DNA of 8,435 bases from Betaproteobacteria bacterium (GCA_947448675.1 CANFOR010000122.1:1-8435); one strand, 5' to 3'; counted from the stretch's first letter, positions 1 to 6,829 are shown. A program made the numbers and translations. Notes: generated by a model not told the origin, from the letters alone.

Positions 1-722
1 TGACGCAAATTGCCAAGCCGGTGTTTGGCTGGGAGCCCGGCGTGATGTGGCGTGAGAACCGTAACTACGCCATCACCGTGCAAAGCGACATTGTCGAAGG
101 CTTGCAAGGCGCTACCGTCACCAAGGAGTTGCTACCCATGCTCAAAGACATCAGCGATAAATGGCCGCCGGGCTACCGCGTGGAAGTGGCTGGCGCGGTG
201 GAGGAAAGCTCCAAGGGCTCAGACTCGATTGCGGCGGGCGTGCCGATCATGCTGTTCATTACTTTTACCCTGCTGATGCTGCAATTGCATAGCTTCAGTC
301 GGGCGATGCTGGTGTTTCTTACGGGGCCACTGGGAATAGCTGGTGTAGCGGGTGCTTTATTGGTGCTCAACCGGCCCTTTGGCTTTGTCGCGCTCTTGGG
401 CGTGATCGCGCTGATGGGCATGATCCAGCGCAACTCGGTGATCTTGATTGACCAAATCGAGCAAGACCGCGCGCGCGGCGTGCCTGCTTGGGAGGCGATT
501 GTGGAGTCCGCCGTGCGGCGTTTGCGGCCGATTGTGCTGACCGCTGCTGCGGCCGTACTGGCCATGATTCCACTCTCACGCAGTGTGTTTTGGGGCCCTA
601 TGGCGGTGGCGATTATGGGCGGCTTGATGGTGGCCACCGTGCTGACCTTACTGGCCCTGCCTGCGATGTATGCTGCGTGGTTTCGCGTCAAACGGCCGCC
701 CAGCGAGGTATCTGCAGGTTAA
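1..722 (+). CDS. RND-family efflux transporter, inner-membrane permease subunit (C-terminal part)
   Basis: This is the C-terminal roughly 240 residues of a proton-driven RND pump permease; the gene continues left of the window in the frame that begins at base 3. The family works as a trimer in the inner membrane with a periplasmic adaptor and an outer-membrane channel to export drugs or other toxic compounds. The first 70 or so residues look like the end of a periplasmic porter domain (charged, ending near VAGAVEESSKGSDSIAAG). Five hydrophobic spans follow, consistent with TM8 to TM12: starting near GVPIMLFITF, RAMLVFLTGP, FGFVALLGVI, RLRPIVLTAA and WGPMAVAIMG. The RND-typical segments GMIQRNSVILIDQI and RLRPIVLTA are present. 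The tail is short and polar, ending in TAA. The substrate cannot be judged from this part. The gene is last in its transcription unit, since a terminator follows 21 nt downstream. A GTG at 21 is an internal valine, not a start. Confidence 0.93.
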   Translation, partial: TQIAKPVFGWEPGVMWRENRNYAITVQSDIVEGLQGATVTKELLPMLKDISDKWPPGYRVEVAGAVEESSKGSDSIAAGVPIMLFITFTLLMLQLHSFSRAMLVFLTGPLGIAGVAGALLVLNRPFGFVALLGVIALMGMIQRNSVILIDQIEQDRARGVPAWEAIVESAVRRLRPIVLTAAAAVLAMIPLSRSVFWGPMAVAIMGGLMVATVLTLLALPAMYAAWFRVKRPPSEVSAG

Positions 723-743
723 AATCAGCGGTTGACCTAAAAC

Positions 744-780
744 AACGGCTGCTTGGGAAACCCTGGGCAGCCGTTTTGTT
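744..780 (+). terminator. Rho-independent terminator of the RND efflux gene
   Basis: AACGGCTGC at 744-752 pairs perfectly with GCAGCCGTT at 767-775, and GGG/CCC at 755-757/761-763 can close an inner stem around AAA. The tail is TTTTGTT. It lies 21 nt after the efflux stop codon and only 8 nt before the tRNA-Leu gene, so it insulates the two. The tRNA promoter would have to overlap this hairpin; I could not find a convincing -35/-10 pair there. Confidence 0.85.
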
Positions 781-787
781 AAAAACC

Positions 788-874
788 GCGCGGGTGGCGA
801 AATTGGTAGACGCACCAGGTTTAGGTCCTGACGGTAGCAATACTGTGGGGGTTCGAGTCCCCCCCCGCGCACCA
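788..874 (+). tRNA. tRNA-Leu, anticodon TAG
   Basis: This is an 87-nt class II tRNA with encoded CCA at 872-874. Acceptor arms GCGCGGG (788-794) and CCCGCGC (864-870) pair fully, with discriminator A871. The anticodon loop is TTTAGGT at 820-826, giving anticodon UAG at 822-824, which reads CUN leucine codons. A long variable arm (832-846, CGGTA/TACTG around GCAA) identifies a leucine-type class II tRNA. The T stem is GGGGG/CCCCC around TTCGAGT. The outermost anticodon-stem pair (815:831) is C:A, a mismatch. It lies between a terminator and tig, with no visible terminator after it, so it is probably cotranscribed with tig. Confidence 0.97.
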
Positions 875-910
875 GATATGAATTTTGAGACCAGACAGAA
901 AGCTTAAGCC

Positions 911-2221
911 ATGGCCGTTACCGTTGAAACCCTTGAAAAACTCGAGCGCAAAATCACGCTGAGCCTACCCGTCACCAGCATCCAGTCCGAAGTCGATGCA
1001 CGCCTGCGCAAGCTAGCCCGCACGGTGAAAATGGACGGCTTTCGCCCCGGCAAAGTGCCCATGAATGTGGTCAACCAACGCTACGGCTACTCGGTGCACT
1101 ACGAAGTCATGAATGACAAAGTTGGCGAGGCCTTCTCTAATGCTGCCAATGAAGCGCAGCTGCGCGTTGCCGGCCAGCCGCGCATCACCGAGAAAGACGG
1201 CGCCCCCGAAGGGCAGGTCACTTTTGACGCGATTTTTGAGATCTACCCCGAAGTGAAGATTGCCGACCTGTCGGGTGCTGAAGTGGAAAAAATCACCACC
1301 GAAGTGACCGATGAAGCCATCGACCGCACGGTAGAAATTTTGCGCAAGCAGCGCCGCACCTTTTCCCAGCGCCCGCATGGCGCAGCAGCCCAAGACGGCG
1401 ACCGCGTTACCGTGGACTTTGCTGGCAAGATCGACGGCGAGCCTTTTGAAGGCGGCAAGGCTGAGGCTTTTCAGTTCTTGGTTGGCGACGGCCAAATGCT
1501 GAAAGAATTTGAAGACGCAGTGCGTGGCATGAAGTCAGGCGAGAGCAAAACTTTTCCCCTGGCCTTCCCTGCAGACTACCAAGGCAAAGACGTGGCTGGC
1601 AAAACCGCCGACTTCTTGGTCACCGTGCACAAAATTGAAGCCGCGCATTTGCCCGAAATCAATGAGGCATTGGCCAGGTCTTTGGGTATTGCCGACGCCA
1701 GTGTTGAAGGCCTGCGCGCTGACATTCGCAAAAACCTAGAACGTGAAGTCAAGTTCCGTTTGCTCTCGCGCAATAAAAATGCGGTGATGGAAGCCTTGGT
1801 TGCCAAGGCCGAGTTGGACTTGCCCAATTCCAGCGTGCAAGCCGAGTTGGTGCGCCTGACGGAAGGCGCACGGGCTGACCTCAAGCAGCGTGGTGTGAAA
1901 GACGCAGACAAAGCGCCGATTCCAGAAGAAATTTTCCGCCCCCAGGCAGAGCGTCGCGTGCGTTTGGGCTTGGTGCTGGCTGAGCTGGTGCGCACCGAAA
2001 ATTTGCATGCCAAGCCTGAGCAGATCAAACTGCACATTGAAGAGTTGGCATCGAGCTATGAGAAGCCTACTGAAGTAGCCCGCTGGTACTACAGCGACAA
2101 CCGTCGCATGGCCGAAGTCGAGTCTATTGTGATTGAAAACAATGTGACCGAATTCGTACTGACCAAAGCCAAAATCAGCGAGAAGGCGATTGCCTTTGAC
2201 GAGTTGATGGGCCAGCAATAA
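911..2221 (+). CDS. tig: Trigger factor, ribosome-associated chaperone and peptidyl-prolyl isomerase
   Basis: This 436-residue protein has the normal length for trigger factor, the cytosolic chaperone that docks at the ribosomal exit tunnel beside protein L23 and shields nascent chains. The N-terminal ribosome-binding domain (about 1-145) carries the signature loop GFRPGK at 43-48. An FKBP-type prolyl isomerase domain spans about 161-243, with VTVDFAGKIDGEPFEGG and the GMKSGE turn. The remainder is the alpha-helical C-terminal chaperone domain with its two arms. The start is fixed by an in-frame TAA at 905-907 just upstream; the Shine-Dalgarno is weak (AGAAAG, 897-902). It is the first protein gene of the tig-clpP-clpX-lon cluster and lies 36 nt after tRNA-Leu, with no terminator or clear promoter between. 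This suggests that its mRNA 5' end may be produced by tRNA processing. Nothing is missing or broken. Confidence 0.98.
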   Translation: MAVTVETLEKLERKITLSLPVTSIQSEVDARLRKLARTVKMDGFRPGKVPMNVVNQRYGYSVHYEVMNDKVGEAFSNAANEAQLRVAGQPRITEKDGAPEGQVTFDAIFEIYPEVKIADLSGAEVEKITTEVTDEAIDRTVEILRKQRRTFSQRPHGAAAQDGDRVTVDFAGKIDGEPFEGGKAEAFQFLVGDGQMLKEFEDAVRGMKSGESKTFPLAFPADYQGKDVAGKTADFLVTVHKIEAAHLPEINEALARSLGIADASVEGLRADIRKNLEREVKFRLLSRNKNAVMEALVAKAELDLPNSSVQAELVRLTEGARADLKQRGVKDADKAPIPEEIFRPQAERRVRLGLVLAELVRTENLHAKPEQIKLHIEELASSYEKPTEVARWYYSDNRRMAEVESIVIENNVTEFVLTKAKISEKAIAFDELMGQQ

Positions 2222-2245
2222 AAGCTTTGTTAAATCCATGACAAT

Positions 2246-2274
2246 GGGGGCTTGCGCTTTGCTGCCAAGCCCCC
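2246..2274 (+). terminator. Hairpin between tig and clpP, possible partial terminator
   Basis: GGGGGCTTG (2246-2254) and CAAGCCCCC (2266-2274) form a perfect 9-bp GC-rich stem with an 11-nt loop, 24 nt after the tig stop. The tail is AAGTCTTTGC rather than a run of T, so full termination is unlikely. It more plausibly attenuates read-through or protects a processed tig 3' end while letting part of the transcription continue into clpP. The right arm overlaps a possible heat-shock -10 element, described separately. Confidence 0.5.
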
Positions 2275-2278
2275 AAGT
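2251..2278 (+). promoter_or_regulatory. Possible sigma-32-like promoter for clpP (weak)
   Basis: CTTGCGC at 2251-2257 and CCCCAAGT at 2271-2278 are 13 nt apart. Compared with the E. coli sigma-32 consensus (CTTGAAA, about 13-15 nt, CCCCATNT), the -10 element differs at one defined position and the -35 keeps only CTTG. A start near 2285 would give a leader of about 20 nt. Because both boxes overlap the arms of the hairpin, the match may be a by-product of that structure. Confidence 0.25.
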
Positions 2279-2306
2279 CTTTGCTACCTACAACCCAGGA
2301 GTTCGC

Positions 2307-2915
2307 ATGAGCACAATAGATACCCAAGCTCTCGGCATGGTGCCGATGGTGATTGAGCAATCTGGTCGCGGTGAGCGCGCCTACGACATTTATTCGCGCT
2401 TGCTCAAAGAGCGGATTATTTTTATGGTCGGCCCAGTAGAAGACTACATGGCCAATCTGGTGGTGGCGCAAATGCTCTTTTTGGAGAGCGAGAACCCCGA
2501 CAAAGACATCTTCTTGTACATTAACTCACCAGGCGGCTCCGTGAGTGCGGGCTTGGCGATTTTCGACACCATGAATTTCATCAAGCCCGATGTCTCCACC
2601 CTGTGTACAGGCATGGCGGCCAGTATGGGTTCCTTCTTGCTCGCCGCAGGTGCCAAGGGCAAGCGCATTGCGCTGCCCAACGCCAGCATCATGATGCACC
2701 AGCCCTCGGGTGGCGCGCGAGGGATGGCCGCTGACATCGAAATTTCAGCGCGCGAGATTTTGAAAACGCGTGAGCAACTCAACAAAATTTATTCTGAGCG
2801 TACGGGGCAACCCTACGAAAAAATTGCGCGCGATGTGGAACGTGATTTCTGGTTGTCGGCCAATGAGGCCAAAGAGTACGGTTTGGTCGATCAAGTTATT
2901 GCCAAACGCGGCTAA
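2307..2915 (+). CDS. clpP: ATP-dependent Clp protease proteolytic subunit ClpP
   Basis: This 202-residue serine peptidase forms the two-ring, 14-subunit chamber that degrades proteins threaded in by ClpX or ClpA. The catalytic triad is Ser106 (in GMAASMGS), His131 (in MMHQP) and Asp180 (in VERDFW); their spacing of 25 and 49 residues equals that of E. coli ClpP. The oxyanion region NSPGGSV (73-79) is present. VPMVIEQ at 12-18 aligns with the start of mature E. coli ClpP, so a propeptide of about ten residues is probably removed. An in-frame extension reaches back to 2238, but ATG 2307 is chosen because AGGAG at 2297-2301 lies 5 nt before it and the family N-terminus begins there. It lies 85 nt after tig and 109 nt before clpX, with hairpins in both gaps. 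Membership of one operon with clpX is likely but may be modulated. Confidence 0.98.
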   Translation: MSTIDTQALGMVPMVIEQSGRGERAYDIYSRLLKERIIFMVGPVEDYMANLVVAQMLFLESENPDKDIFLYINSPGGSVSAGLAIFDTMNFIKPDVSTLCTGMAASMGSFLLAAGAKGKRIALPNASIMMHQPSGGARGMAADIEISAREILKTREQLNKIYSERTGQPYEKIARDVERDFWLSANEAKEYGLVDQVIAKRG

Positions 2916-2928
2916 GTAGTGCAGTGGC

Positions 2929-2948
2929 GGTAGCGCAACGGCGCTGCC
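2929..2948 (+). repeat. Short hairpin after clpP
   Basis: GGTAGCGC (2929-2936) pairs with GCGCTGCC (2941-2948), with one G:T wobble, around an AACG tetraloop, 13 nt after the clpP stop codon. It is the first of two tandem hairpins in this gap. No T-run follows it, so a role as an mRNA 3'-end stabiliser or processing structure is more likely than termination. Confidence 0.5.
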
Positions 2949-2957
2949 TGGGTTTGC

Positions 2958-2981
2958 AACGAGGGCGCTAGCGCCCTCGTT
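2958..2981 (+). terminator. Perfect 24-nt palindrome between clpP and clpX, terminator-like hairpin
   Basis: The half-site AACGAGGGCGCT (2958-2969) is followed directly by its exact reverse complement (2970-2981). As RNA it folds into a 10-bp GC-rich stem with a CTAG loop, followed by the T-rich stretch ATTTGGTTATCATTT. This resembles an intrinsic terminator or attenuator, but the T-run is interrupted. As DNA it is a perfect two-fold symmetric site and could equally bind a dimeric protein. It sits 43 nt upstream of the clpX start. Confidence 0.55.
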
Positions 2982-3024
2982 ATTTGGTTATCATTTGTCC
3001 TGTCTGTAACGAAACACCTCATCC

Positions 3025-4290
3025 ATGGCCGAAAAAAAAGGCAATTCCAGCGAAAAAACCCTCTACTGTTCCTTCTGCGGTAAAAGCCAGCACGAAGTGA
3101 AGAAGTTGATCGCGGGGCCCTCGGTGTTTGTCTGCGACGAATGCATCGATCTGTGTAACGAGATCATTCGAGACGAATTGCCTGCGGGCGATGAAGGACG
3201 CGAAAACCGTGGCGACCTGCCCACGCCCAGCGAAATCAAAGGTAATTTAGACAATTACGTGATTGGCCAAGAAGTGGCCAAACGCACCTTGGCAGTAGCG
3301 GTCTACAACCACTACAAACGGCTACGCTACAAAGAAAAAGCCCGCAAAGACGAAGTCGAGCTGAGTAAAAGCAATATCTTACTGATTGGCCCTACCGGCT
3401 CAGGCAAAACACTTCTGGCGCAGACCTTGGCGCGCATGCTCAACGTGCCTTTTGTGATGGCCGATGCCACTACGCTCACCGAAGCGGGTTATGTGGGCGA
3501 AGACGTAGAAAACATCATCCAAAAGCTACTGCAAAGCTGTAACTACGAAGTTGAGCGGGCCCAGCAAGGCATTGTCTACATTGACGAAATCGACAAAATT
3601 TCACGCAAATCTGACAACCCCTCCATTACCCGCGACGTATCAGGGGAGGGTGTGCAGCAAGCTTTGCTCAAGTTGATAGAAGGCACCATGGCCAGCGTGC
3701 CACCACAAGGCGGGCGCAAGCACCCTAACCAAGACTTTTTGCAAATTGACACAACCAATATCTTGTTTATTTGCGGAGGTGCTTTTGCTGGCTTAGAGAA
3801 GGTAATTGAGCGCCGCACCGAGGCTTCCGGCATTGGTTTTGGTGCTTCGGTCAAAAGTAAAAAAGATCGCAGTCTGAGTGAAGTTTTCCGTGAAATTGAA
3901 CCCGAAGATTTGATCAAATTTGGTTTGATCCCCGAGTTGGTTGGGCGCATGCCGGTGATTGCTTCACTCTCTGAGCTGAGTGAAGACGCTCTGGTGCAAA
4001 TTTTGACCGAACCCAAAAATGCGTTGGTTAAGCAATACAGCAAACTGCTCAGCATGGAAGGCGTCGGCCTGGAAATTCGCCCCAGTGCTTTGCGTGCCAT
4101 TGCCCGCAAAGCCTTGGCCCGCAAGACGGGTGCACGCGGTTTGCGCTCGATCTTGGAGCTGTCTTTGATTGACACGATGTTTGATCTGCCCACCACAGCC
4201 AATGTCGATAAAGTGGTGGTTGAAGAGTCGACCATTGACGAAAACAAGCCGCCTTTGTTGGTCTACCGCGAAGCCGCCAAAAAAGCGTAA
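3025..4290 (+). CDS. clpX: ATP-dependent Clp protease ATPase subunit ClpX
   Basis: This 421-residue AAA+ unfoldase forms a hexameric ring that recognises tagged substrates, pulls them through its pore and delivers them to ClpP. The N-terminal zinc-binding domain has Cys15, Cys18, Cys37 and Cys40. Walker A is GPTGSGKT (122-129), the pore-1 loop is GYVG (155-158), Walker B is IVYIDEID (183-190), the RKH loop is at 231-233 and the ClpP-docking IGF tripeptide is at 270-272. Arg308 (in VGRMP) is the likely arginine finger and Arg371 (in GARGLRS) the sensor-2 arginine. The C-terminal small AAA+ domain is complete. The start is bounded by an in-frame TAA at 3007-3009. The preceding bases (GAAACACCTCATCC) contain no real Shine-Dalgarno sequence, unlike clpP. 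It is followed after 62 nt by lon. Confidence 0.98.
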   Translation: MAEKKGNSSEKTLYCSFCGKSQHEVKKLIAGPSVFVCDECIDLCNEIIRDELPAGDEGRENRGDLPTPSEIKGNLDNYVIGQEVAKRTLAVAVYNHYKRLRYKEKARKDEVELSKSNILLIGPTGSGKTLLAQTLARMLNVPFVMADATTLTEAGYVGEDVENIIQKLLQSCNYEVERAQQGIVYIDEIDKISRKSDNPSITRDVSGEGVQQALLKLIEGTMASVPPQGGRKHPNQDFLQIDTTNILFICGGAFAGLEKVIERRTEASGIGFGASVKSKKDRSLSEVFREIEPEDLIKFGLIPELVGRMPVIASLSELSEDALVQILTEPKNALVKQYSKLLSMEGVGLEIRPSALRAIARKALARKTGARGLRSILELSLIDTMFDLPTTANVDKVVVEESTIDENKPPLLVYREAAKKA

Positions 4291-4299
4291 TGCTTGGGC

Positions 4300-4327
4300 A
4301 TTGAATACCGCGGCAAGCGGCCCATAT
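4300..4327 (+). promoter_or_regulatory. Putative sigma-32 (heat-shock) promoter of lon
   Basis: ATTGAAT (4300-4306) and GCCCATAT (4320-4327) are separated by 13 nt. Against the E. coli heat-shock consensus CTTGAAA - about 13-15 nt - CCCCATNT this gives TTGAA intact in the -35, and in the -10 every defined position except the first C. A start near 4334 would leave a leader of about 19 nt before the lon ATG. lon is a known sigma-32 target in E. coli, which supports the reading. The same bases could serve sigma-70 weakly (TTGAAT with CATATT, 16-nt spacing). A small inverted repeat ATATTC/GAATAT (4324-4329/4333-4338) spans the expected start. Confidence 0.6.
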
Positions 4328-4352
4328 TCATTGAATATTTTGAAAGACGCGT

Positions 4353-6773
4353 ATGTCCGGACACACTCCCTTGCCACTTGTTGCGATCGATCTGCCCTTG
4401 CTGCCTTTGCGCGATGTGGTGGTCTTTCCGCATATGGTTATTCCACTGTTTGTCGGGCGCCCCAAGAGCATCAAAGCGCTCGAACTGGCCATGGAAGCCG
4501 AACGCCGCATTATGTTAGTGGCGCAAAAAGCAGCAGCTAAAGATGAACCATCAGTTGGCGATATGTTCGATGTGGGATGTTTGTCCACCATCTTACAAAT
4601 GCTCAAGTTGCCAGACGGAACCGTAAAGGTTTTGGTCGAGGGCCAGCAACGCGCGCGCGTGAACAAAATTGAAGATGGCGAAAGCTATTTTTCTGCTAAC
4701 GTCACTCCACTGGAGGCTGTACTGGATCTCGACCCCAAGAGCAGCGAAACCGAAGCCCTGCGCCGCGCGGTGATGCAACAGTTTGACCAGTACGTCAAAC
4801 TGAATAAAAAAATCCCGCCCGAAATTTTGACTTCTATCTCCAGTATTGACGACCCAGGTCGTTTGGCCGATACGATTGCCGCGCACTTGCCGCTCAAGCT
4901 CGACAACAAGCAAGCGGTGCTTGATTTGTCGGATGTGAAGGCGCGGTTAGAGAACCTGTTTGAGCAGCTAGAGCGTGAAGTTGACATCCTCAATGTAGAC
5001 AAAAAAATTCGTGGACGCGTGAAACGCCAAATGGAAAAGAACCAGCGCGACTTCTATCTGAACGAGCAAGTTAAAGCCATTCAAAAAGAGCTAGGCGAGG
5101 GCGAAGAAGGTGCCGACATTGAAGAGATCGACAAAAAGATCAAAACCGCCAAAATGCCCAAAGAGGCGCTCAAGAAAGCCGAAGGCGAACTGAAGAAGCT
5201 CAAACTGATGTCGCCCATGTCTGCGGAAGCCAGTGTGGTGCGCAACTACATCGACGTTTTAACGGGCTTGCCGTGGAGCAAAAAAACCAAGATCAAACAT
5301 AACTTGGGCCACGCTGAGGGCGTGCTGAATGAAGACCATTTTGGTTTAGAAAAAGTCAAAGACCGCATTCTTGAGTATCTTGCGGTTCAGCAACGGGTCG
5401 ATAAAGTTAAAGCGCCCATTTTGTGCTTGGTCGGCCCACCCGGCGTGGGCAAGACTTCGCTCGGTCAGTCCATCGCCAAGGCGACTGGGCGTAAATATGT
5501 ACGGATGGCTCTGGGTGGTATGCGTGATGAGGCTGAAATCCGCGGTCATCGCCGCACCTATATTGGCGCTCTGCCAGGTAAAGTATTGCAGAGCTTAACC
5601 AAGGTCGGCACACGCAACCCACTGTTCTTGCTCGACGAAATCGACAAGCTAGGAACCGACTTTCGGGGTGATCCATCGAGTGCTTTGTTAGAGGTGCTTG
5701 ACCCTGAGCAAAACCATACCTTTGGCGATCATTACGTAGAAGTCGACTTTGATTTGTCCGACGTGATGTTTGTCGCCACGTCGAATTCGATGAACATTCC
5801 ACCGGCCTTGCTCGATCGCATGGAAGTGATTCGTTTGTCGGGCTATACCGAAGATGAAAAAACCAGCATCGCCGTTAAGTATCTGTTGCCCAAGCAGCTC
5901 AAAAATAATGGTGTAAAAGACGAAGAACTGTTGATTACCGAGCCAGCAGTGCGCGACATCGTGCGCTACTACACGCGCGAGGCCGGTGTGCGCGCCTTAG
6001 AGCGCGAGTTGTCGAAAATTTGCCGCAAAGTTGTCAAAGGACTGCAGCTCAAAAAATTTGTTCCCCAGGTGGTGGTGAATGCAGACAATTTAAACGATTT
6101 TTTAGGCGTACGCAAATTCAACTATGGCCGTGCCGAGTTGCAAAACCAAGTTGGGCAGGTTGTGGGTTTGGCTTGGACCGAAGTCGGCGGCGATCTGCTG
6201 ACGATTGAGGCCGCGCTGATGCCGGGTAAGGGCGTCATCACCCGCACCGGCTCCTTGGGCGACGTGATGAAAGAATCCGTCGAAGCGGCGCGCACCGTGG
6301 TGCGCAGCAGGGCGCGCATGCTGGGCATAAAAGACGAAACCTTTGAGAAAAAAGACATCCATATCCATGTGCCCGATGGCGCAACGCCTAAAGATGGCCC
6401 CAGCGCAGGCGCAGCCATGACGACAGCTTTTGTTTCCGCCTTAACTGGCATACCTGTGCGGGGTGATGTGGCCATGACGGGCGAAATCACTTTGCGCGGC
6501 GAAGTCACGGCGATTGGTGGCTTGAAAGAAAAACTCTTGGCAGCTTTGCGCGGCGGCATCAAGACGGTATTGATCCCCGAAGAGAACGCCAAAGACCTGC
6601 AAGAGATTCCTGACAATGTCAAAAGCGGCTTAGAAATCATTCCGGTGAAATGGATAGACCAAGTGTTGCAAGTGGCCTTGGAGCGCCCGCCGACTCCATT
6701 GGTAGACGAAGAAATTCTAAGCGTACTGCCTGCGCCGGTAGCTTCGGTACAAACTGAGGCTATTAAGCATTGA
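4353..6773 (+). CDS. lon: ATP-dependent endopeptidase Lon (LonA type)
   Basis: This 806-residue cytosolic AAA+ serine protease degrades misfolded and short-lived regulatory proteins as a hexamer. The N-terminal substrate-binding LON domain (about 14-210, starting LPLLPLRDVVVFPHM) is followed by a charged coiled-coil linker (about 220-300). The AAA+ module has Walker A GPPGVGKT at 361-368, Walker B LFLLDEID at 424-431, the pore motif RTYIG near 401-405, Arg489 as likely arginine finger and Arg547 in GVRALER as sensor 2. The protease domain carries Ser684 (in DGPSAG) and Lys727 (in GGLKEK), the Ser-Lys dyad, 43 residues apart as in E. coli. An in-frame TGA at 4341-4343 bounds the start; the ribosome site is weak (GAAAGA, 4342-4347). 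A heat-shock-type promoter precedes it, so lon can probably be expressed apart from clpPX. It is followed by tRNA genes. Confidence 0.98.
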   Translation: MSGHTPLPLVAIDLPLLPLRDVVVFPHMVIPLFVGRPKSIKALELAMEAERRIMLVAQKAAAKDEPSVGDMFDVGCLSTILQMLKLPDGTVKVLVEGQQRARVNKIEDGESYFSANVTPLEAVLDLDPKSSETEALRRAVMQQFDQYVKLNKKIPPEILTSISSIDDPGRLADTIAAHLPLKLDNKQAVLDLSDVKARLENLFEQLEREVDILNVDKKIRGRVKRQMEKNQRDFYLNEQVKAIQKELGEGEEGADIEEIDKKIKTAKMPKEALKKAEGELKKLKLMSPMSAEASVVRNYIDVLTGLPWSKKTKIKHNLGHAEGVLNEDHFGLEKVKDRILEYLAVQQRVDKVKAPILCLVGPPGVGKTSLGQSIAKATGRKYVRMALGGMRDEAEIRGHRRTYIGALPGKVLQSLTKVGTRNPLFLLDEIDKLGTDFRGDPSSALLEVLDPEQNHTFGDHYVEVDFDLSDVMFVATSNSMNIPPALLDRMEVIRLSGYTEDEKTSIAVKYLLPKQLKNNGVKDEELLITEPAVRDIVRYYTREAGVRALERELSKICRKVVKGLQLKKFVPQVVVNADNLNDFLGVRKFNYGRAELQNQVGQVVGLAWTEVGGDLLTIEAALMPGKGVITRTGSLGDVMKESVEAARTVVRSRARMLGIKDETFEKKDIHIHVPDGATPKDGPSAGAAMTTAFVSALTGIPVRGDVAMTGEITLRGEVTAIGGLKEKLLAALRGGIKTVLIPEENAKDLQEIPDNVKSGLEIIPVKWIDQVLQVALERPPTPLVDEEILSVLPAPVASVQTEAIKH

Positions 6774-6781
6774 GTAAATCT

Positions 6782-6806
6782 TTTTGCGTGCGCAAAGCAC
6801 GCAGAA
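6782..6806 (+). repeat. Hairpin between lon and tRNA-Gly
   Basis: GCGTGC (6786-6791) and GCACGC (6797-6802) form a perfect 6-bp stem around GCAAA. It is extended outward by T/A pairs and one T:G wobble to about 10 bp. It begins 8 nt after the lon stop codon. No T-run follows on the + strand, so it is a poor terminator. It also covers the place where a -35 box for the tRNA-Gly promoter would be, which allows an operator role. Confidence 0.4.
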
Positions 6807-6813
6807 AGTGCGC

Positions 6814-6819
6814 TATAAT
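6814..6819 (+). promoter_or_regulatory. -10 box of the tRNA-Gly promoter
   Basis: A perfect TATAAT lies 10 nt before the tRNA-Gly 5' end, in the context GTGCGCTATAATTC that resembles stable-RNA promoters of Burkholderiales. No good TTGACA-like element is visible 16-18 nt upstream, where the lon-distal hairpin lies. A start near 6826 would give a very short tRNA leader. Confidence 0.6.
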
Positions 6820-6829
6820 TCGATTCATC

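Noticed and set aside
732..787. TTGACC at 732-737 as the -35 box of a tRNA-Leu promoter
   Set aside because: No -10-like hexamer lies 15-19 nt downstream, and the intervening bases form the efflux gene terminator.
788..874. tRNA-Leu as an integration site for a genomic island
   Set aside because: No repeated tRNA 3' end and no integrase are visible, and tig follows immediately in its usual cluster.
488..907. Plus-strand open frame of 139 codons across the RND 3' end and tRNA-Leu
   Set aside because: It is out of frame with the efflux gene and runs through a terminator and a tRNA.
4169..4540. Plus-strand open frame of 123 codons bridging clpX and lon
   Set aside because: It is out of frame with both conserved genes and would cover the lon promoter; it has no ribosome site or family signature.
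6774..6829. Absence of hupB after lon, where E. coli has it
   Set aside because: Gene order after lon varies among proteobacteria, and tRNA genes here are not in themselves unusual; it cannot be judged from one genome.
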